From: an uncultured Lachnospiraceae bacterium
GTDB lineage: Bacteria > Bacillota > Clostridia > Lachnospirales > Lachnospiraceae
Direction: 5' to 3'
DNA: 64,000 nt
Assembly (NCBI GenBank): GCA_947164865.1
Contig: CAMUYA010000014.1
Coordinates: 1-64,000 of the forward strand
Shown here: in pieces, positions 60,694 through 64,000 of the stretch
How the letters are laid out: every line of letters begins with the position of its first letter
Numbering within the stretch: the first letter of the stretch is position 1
Position numbers and translations under genes: made by a program
Notes under the pieces: generated by a model
What the model was told of the DNA's origin: nothing
Seen by the model: the letters and a program-made list of their open reading frames with translations, nothing else
Database searches by the model: none

Positions 60694-61380
60694 ATGAACA
60701 ACTTAATACAAAACGATGATTTGCCGTATGAAAAATTTGTTAAATACGGAGCGGCTTCCTTAAGCGAGAGTGAGCTTATCGCCATAATCCTTCGCACGGG
60801 TACAAAGGATAAAAGCGCTGTAGAGCTGGCGAAAGAAGTCCTGTCTCTCGGAGCATATCCAAGAAGCGGTCTTTTAGGGCTGTATGATATAAGACTGGAA
60901 GATCTGCAGGAAGTGAGAGGTGTGGGACCGGTAAAGGCGATCAAGCTTAAAGCGCTGACAGAGCTTTCGATGCGAATGCACAGAGCTTGTGCGTCCAGAG
61001 GTTTTAGGGCTAATTCCCCTGAATCGGTAGCGGATTACTTTATGGAGGAACTGAGGCATCTTGAGAACGAAACGGTGGTCCTTTGCGGATTAGACACCAA
61101 ATCCCAGCTGATGTTTCATACAAGGATATCCGAGGGAAGTGTCAACACGTCGTTGATATCACCGAGAACAGTGTTTATTGAAGCTTTGTCAAGAAGAGCA
61201 GTGTATATTATACTGCTTCACAATCATCCCAGCGGAGATCCTGAGCCCAGTTCTGCCGACATAGAGTTTACCGAACGGGTCGGAAGGATCGGTAAAATGC
61301 TTGAGATAAGGTTGCTTGATCACATCATTATCGGAGATAATATTTATTACAGCTTTAAGGAAAATGATATGTTACCTTAG
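60694..61380 (+). CDS. radC: RadC/YsxA-like JAB1-MPN domain protein
   Basis: From ATG 60694 (gggaggt upstream) this is 228 residues. The N-terminal helix-hairpin-helix part (LQEVRGVGPVKAIKLKAL) precedes a JAMM metalloprotease-like domain with the metal motif LLHNHPSGDPEPSSADIEFT. Despite the name, a DNA-repair role has been withdrawn for the E. coli gene, and the function is uncertain. The radC-mreB-mreC-mreD order is common in Firmicutes. The track start TTG 60658 lies within the predicted hairpin and is rejected. Confidence 0.93.
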   Translation: MNNLIQNDDLPYEKFVKYGAASLSESELIAIILRTGTKDKSAVELAKEVLSLGAYPRSGLLGLYDIRLEDLQEVRGVGPVKAIKLKALTELSMRMHRACASRGFRANSPESVADYFMEELRHLENETVVLCGLDTKSQLMFHTRISEGSVNTSLISPRTVFIEALSRRAVYIILLHNHPSGDPEPSSADIEFTERVGRIGKMLEIRLLDHIIIGDNIYYSFKENDMLP

Positions 61381-61400
61381 AGCGGATGAGAGGTTTATAT

Positions 61401-62408
61401 ATGAGTAATGCGTTTGGTATCGATCTTGGAACCAACAATATCAAAATCTATTCTCATACAACTGATGAGATAATGGTTCAAAAGAATCTAATAGCCATTC
61501 AAAATAAAAAGACGATATTTGCTTACGGAGACTCTGCATATGAGATGTATGAAAAAGCTCCCGCAAATTTTGAGATCACTTTTCCCGTTAACAACGGGGT
61601 TATCTCCGACCTTAACAATATGGAGACTCTTATAAGATTCTTTATAAGCGATCTTCAGGACGGTAAGCTTCAGCCTGCCGATTTCCTTGTTGCCGTTCCT
61701 TCCGACATTACTGATGTCGAAAAGAGGGCATTTTATGATCTCATAAAGGAAGCAAATGTTAAAGGCAAACGCATACTCGTAGCCGATAAAGCCGTTGCGG
61801 ACGGACTCGGAATGGGACTTGATGTAAAAAGCACGCAGGGTATTATGATCATTGATGTCGGATATGAGACAACGGAAGTGTCGGTAATATCCCTTGGCGG
61901 TATTGTTCTTAACAGACTTCTGAAAGTCGGAGGCCTTGCTTTTGATGAGACAATAAAGGCTATGGTCAGAAAAGACTTTAACCTCCATATCGGGAATAAA
62001 ACAGCAGAATATATCAAATGCTCTCTTACCGAGCTTGAAAACGAGGGAAGAGGGGCGGTTGTATTCGGAAGAGACGTTGTCAGCGGACTCCCTGTTGAAA
62101 GAGAGATCCCGACTAAACTGGTAGATAAAGTTCTGCAGGCTAATTTTGACAGTATTATCGAGACGATCAAACTATGCCTTGAGCTTACACCGCCGGAGCT
62201 TGCTGCGGATATATACAGAAACGGTATATATTTGACAGGCGGTGCTTCACAGGTAAACCACCTGATAGAAAGCATTTCAAACGGCACCAATCTGAGAGTC
62301 AATATTACCGAAAGTCCCATGACTTCGGTAGCGGAAGGTCTCGGAAGAATCCTGAAGGAACCCAATTATCAGTCCATCGCTTATTCCGTGGAAGGTATGA
62401 GTAAATGA
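61401..62408 (+). CDS. mreB: Rod-shape determining protein MreB (divergent)
   Basis: This actin-like filament protein directs lateral cell-wall synthesis. The start is ATG 61401 (335 residues) with gatgagaggt upstream. The phosphate-1 loop reads FGIDLGTNNIKIYS where most MreB have DLGTANTLIY. The segment FPVNNGVISDL replaces the usual RPLKDGVIADF. Phosphate-2 (IMIIDVGYETTEVSVISLGG) and the adenosine motif (GIYLTGGASQVNHL) are recognisable. It is clearly MreB by context (radC, mreC, mreD, mrdA) but more divergent than usual. It overlaps mreC by ATGA. Confidence 0.93.
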   Translation: MSNAFGIDLGTNNIKIYSHTTDEIMVQKNLIAIQNKKTIFAYGDSAYEMYEKAPANFEITFPVNNGVISDLNNMETLIRFFISDLQDGKLQPADFLVAVPSDITDVEKRAFYDLIKEANVKGKRILVADKAVADGLGMGLDVKSTQGIMIIDVGYETTEVSVISLGGIVLNRLLKVGGLAFDETIKAMVRKDFNLHIGNKTAEYIKCSLTELENEGRGAVVFGRDVVSGLPVEREIPTKLVDKVLQANFDSIIETIKLCLELTPPELAADIYRNGIYLTGGASQVNHLIESISNGTNLRVNITESPMTSVAEGLGRILKEPNYQSIAYSVEGMSK

Positions 62409-63286
62409 GTCCTATAGTTAAACAAAAAAAGGAGAAATTTACTCTTTCAGGTAAATATCTCCTTTTAATTTTTTCAGTGATTTCAATAGCACTTATGATA
62501 ATAACCTATGGTACAACAGCATTTGACGGTCCGTTTAATGCTGTTGTCGGTTATGTTGTGGTGCCTTTTGAGAAAGGTATTTCCAAGCTTGGAAGCTGGC
62601 TGGGGAAAAGATCCGATGAGTTTACGGATATCAAGAAACTCCTTGAAGAGAATAATGCTCTCAAAGAAGAGATCGCCAAGCTCACGGAAGAAAACACAAT
62701 GCTTGCACAGGATAAATATGAGCTTAATTCACTTCGAGAGCTTTTTGAGCTCGGAAACGAATATGATTCATATAACAAAGTCGGAGCAAGAGTTATAGCC
62801 AAGGATTCCGGCAACTGGTTTTCGTCATTTATCATAGATAAGGGAACCAATGACGGTCTGGCTCTTGATATGAATGTAATTGCCGCAGGCGGGCTGATCG
62901 GAAAGATCAGTTCAATCGGTCCAAACTGGGCCAGAGTGACCGCTATTATCTCAGACGGCAATCATGTAAGCGCTCAGGTACTTACTACCGGTGAAAACCT
63001 TGTTGTGTCCGGTGATCTGGAACTCATGGGTAGAGGGATCATTTCATTTTCAATGTTAAAGGATGACGAAAACATTGTTACCGAGGGGGATAAGGTCGTT
63101 ACCAGTAAGATAAGCGATAAATATCTCCCCGGAATAATCGTCGGATACATTCAGTATATCGAAAATGACAGCAATAACCTTACAAAATCGGGTTATATCA
63201 CCCCCGCGGCAGATTTTAAATATCTCTCGGAAGTGCTGGTTATTACCGATCTTAAGAATACCGACTATGAAAATGCTGAAGACTGA
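62405..63286 (+). CDS. mreC: Rod-shape determining protein MreC
   Basis: This 293-residue membrane protein links MreB to cell-wall enzymes. One N-terminal membrane helix (YLLLIFSVISIALMIITYG) is followed by a coiled coil (about residues 70-115, DIKKLLEENNALKEEIAKLTEEN) and a two-lobed beta domain (NKVGARVIAKDSGNWFSSFIIDKGTNDGLALDM). Length and layout are standard. Its ATG overlaps the mreB stop, and mreD follows 8 bases later. Confidence 0.95.
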   Translation: MSPIVKQKKEKFTLSGKYLLLIFSVISIALMIITYGTTAFDGPFNAVVGYVVVPFEKGISKLGSWLGKRSDEFTDIKKLLEENNALKEEIAKLTEENTMLAQDKYELNSLRELFELGNEYDSYNKVGARVIAKDSGNWFSSFIIDKGTNDGLALDMNVIAAGGLIGKISSIGPNWARVTAIISDGNHVSAQVLTTGENLVVSGDLELMGRGIISFSMLKDDENIVTEGDKVVTSKISDKYLPGIIVGYIQYIENDSNNLTKSGYITPAADFKYLSEVLVITDLKNTDYENAED

Positions 63287-63294
63287 GGTGTTTG

Positions 63295-63807
63295 ATGCTT
63301 CGTAAGGCTGTAATGGTAGTTGGAGCCTTCTTCTTGTTTTTGCTCCAGTGCTGCGTTTTTACAAAGTTTAATATTGGAGGGATCGTACCTAATCTGATCC
63401 TTTTGATCACCAGTATTTACGGGTTTATGCATGGTGAGAGAGCGGGAGTTATCACCGGGTTTGTGCTTGGGATTCTGTTTGATGTATTCTTTGGCAATGT
63501 GATCGGACTTCATGCTCTTATTTTGATGTATATAGGATATATTAACGGAAAATTCTGCGGAATTTATTATCCGGAGGATATCAAACTTCCCCTGGGACTG
63601 ATTTTTCTCAGCAACATTACAGGTTCGGTTTTGGAGTATATATTTACATATCTTATACGGGGAAAGCTTCATTTCGGATACTACCTGATCCACATCATAT
63701 TTCCCGAGATACTGTATACGATAGTTATGACTCTCTTGATCTATCCAATAATTGTGGTCATTTTTAATGCATTCGAAAAGACTTCCAAGAAAAAAGAGGC
63801 AAGTTAA
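63295..63807 (+). CDS. mreD: Rod-shape determining protein MreD
   Basis: This 170-residue integral membrane protein has about five hydrophobic segments (AVMVVGAFFLFLLQCCVF, IVPNLILLITSIYGF, AGVITGFVLGILFDVFFG, HALILMYIGYI, LIHIIFPEILYTIVMTLLIYP). I choose ATG 63295 rather than TTG 63292; gaggtg lies just upstream. It is part of the elongasome operon. Its stop is immediately followed by the mrdA start. Confidence 0.92.
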   Translation: MLRKAVMVVGAFFLFLLQCCVFTKFNIGGIVPNLILLITSIYGFMHGERAGVITGFVLGILFDVFFGNVIGLHALILMYIGYINGKFCGIYYPEDIKLPLGLIFLSNITGSVLEYIFTYLIRGKLHFGYYLIHIIFPEILYTIVMTLLIYPIIVVIFNAFEKTSKKKEAS

Positions 63808-64000
63808 TTGTTCTATCATTTAAGGGAAAGAATAATAAACATATTCACCAACAGGTTGACGATACTCTGGGCTATAATCGCCGTAATGGGCGGTGTGCTC
63901 CTGTACCGCTGTTATGTTCTGCAGATAATCCGCGGACAGGATTATCTTGACAATTTCGTTCTGCAGCAGGAAAAGAGCAGAGAAGTAGTCTCTACCAGAG
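63808..64000 (+). CDS. mrdA: Penicillin-binding protein 2 (elongasome transpeptidase), N-terminal part
   Basis: This is not in the ORF track because it runs off the window. Translation from TTG 63808, right after the mreD stop and with agagg upstream, gives MFYHLRERIINIFTNRL followed by a membrane helix (ILWAIIAVMGGVLLY), then YVLQIIRGQDYLDNF and QQEKSREVVSTRG. This is the typical start of a class B PBP of the MrdA/PBP2 type, which works with RodA and MreBCD. The transpeptidase domain is beyond the window. Confidence 0.88.
   Translation, partial: MFYHLRERIINIFTNRLTILWAIIAVMGGVLLYRCYVLQIIRGQDYLDNFVLQQEKSREVVSTR

Noticed and set aside
1-64000. CRISPR arrays, tRNA, rRNA, prophage or transposase genes
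   Set aside because: I looked for regular direct repeats, tRNA-like cloverleafs in gaps and transposase or integrase motifs and saw none. The palindromic repeats are not regularly spaced.

Overview
This window looks like a chromosomal core region of a low-to-moderate GC Gram-positive anaerobe of the Clostridia, most likely a Lachnospiraceae member close to Butyrivibrio. That placement is an inference. It rests on the Firmicutes gene orders smc-ftsY-ylxM-ffh-rpsP-khpA-rimM-trmD-rplS and miaB-mutS-mutL-miaA, a Pta/AckA acetate pathway, a class III (anaerobic) ribonucleotide reductase, a secreted protein with DUF5648-type repeats, a long PRPP synthase, and frequent TTG/GTG starts. I see no prophage, IS transposase, CRISPR array, rRNA or tRNA.

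Layout. 1-5.4 kb: a UPF0210/DUF711 protein, convergent with tmcAL, then divergent pta-ackA. 5.4-7.0 kb: citrate synthase with its own promoter and a palindromic leader. 7.0-14.6 kb: a DUF177 protein, rpmF, plsX, acpP, rnc, smc and ftsY (lipid synthesis, RNA processing, chromosome condensation, SRP receptor). 14.6-17.5 kb: a break in the conserved order holding a 285-bp palindromic repeat, a threonine dehydratase and a secreted DUF5648 protein. 17.5-27.9 kb: the SRP / ribosome-maturation / signal-peptidase operon, ending in a FliK-like plus FlhB-tail-like pair and yraN. 27.9-31.0 kb: a two-component system. 31.1-36.9 kb: prs (minus strand), a DUF512 radical-SAM-like protein, der, plsY and gpsA. 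36.9-41.0 kb: a repeat, a MoxR AAA+ / VWA pair and a SpoIIE-type phosphatase. 41.0-46.6 kb: tyrS, purine nucleoside phosphorylase, cytidine deaminase, a membrane-anchored MutS-like ATPase, a small membrane protein and a WYL regulator. 46.6-50.9 kb: an aminotransferase, nrdD-nrdG and dut. 51.0-58.9 kb: degV, miaB, mutS, mutL and miaA. 58.9-59.3 kb: a nested repeat where hfq is often found in relatives. 59.3-64 kb: a YnbB-like PLP enzyme, radC, mreB-mreC-mreD and the start of mrdA (PBP2).

Most genes are housekeeping genes in tight operons on the plus strand, with ATGA-type overlaps. Only tmcAL and prs are on the minus strand.

The most unusual features are these. (1) A family of large imperfect-palindrome intergenic elements has at least five copies here (1-123, 14618-14902, 36902-37066, 58914-59072, 59130-59280). 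They carry inverted-repeat ends, share core blocks between copies, and in one place two different copies are nested inside a further inverted repeat. (2) A short hairpin repeat appears to supply the ribosome binding site of ftsY. (3) TrmD is fused to a GNAT acetyltransferase domain. (4) There is a membrane-anchored MutS-family ATPase. (5) Several promoters overlap palindromes (citrate synthase, plsX, ylxM, DUF512 gene), and lepB may be leaderless. No clearly new multi-gene system was found. The dispersed palindromes are the best candidate for something undescribed.
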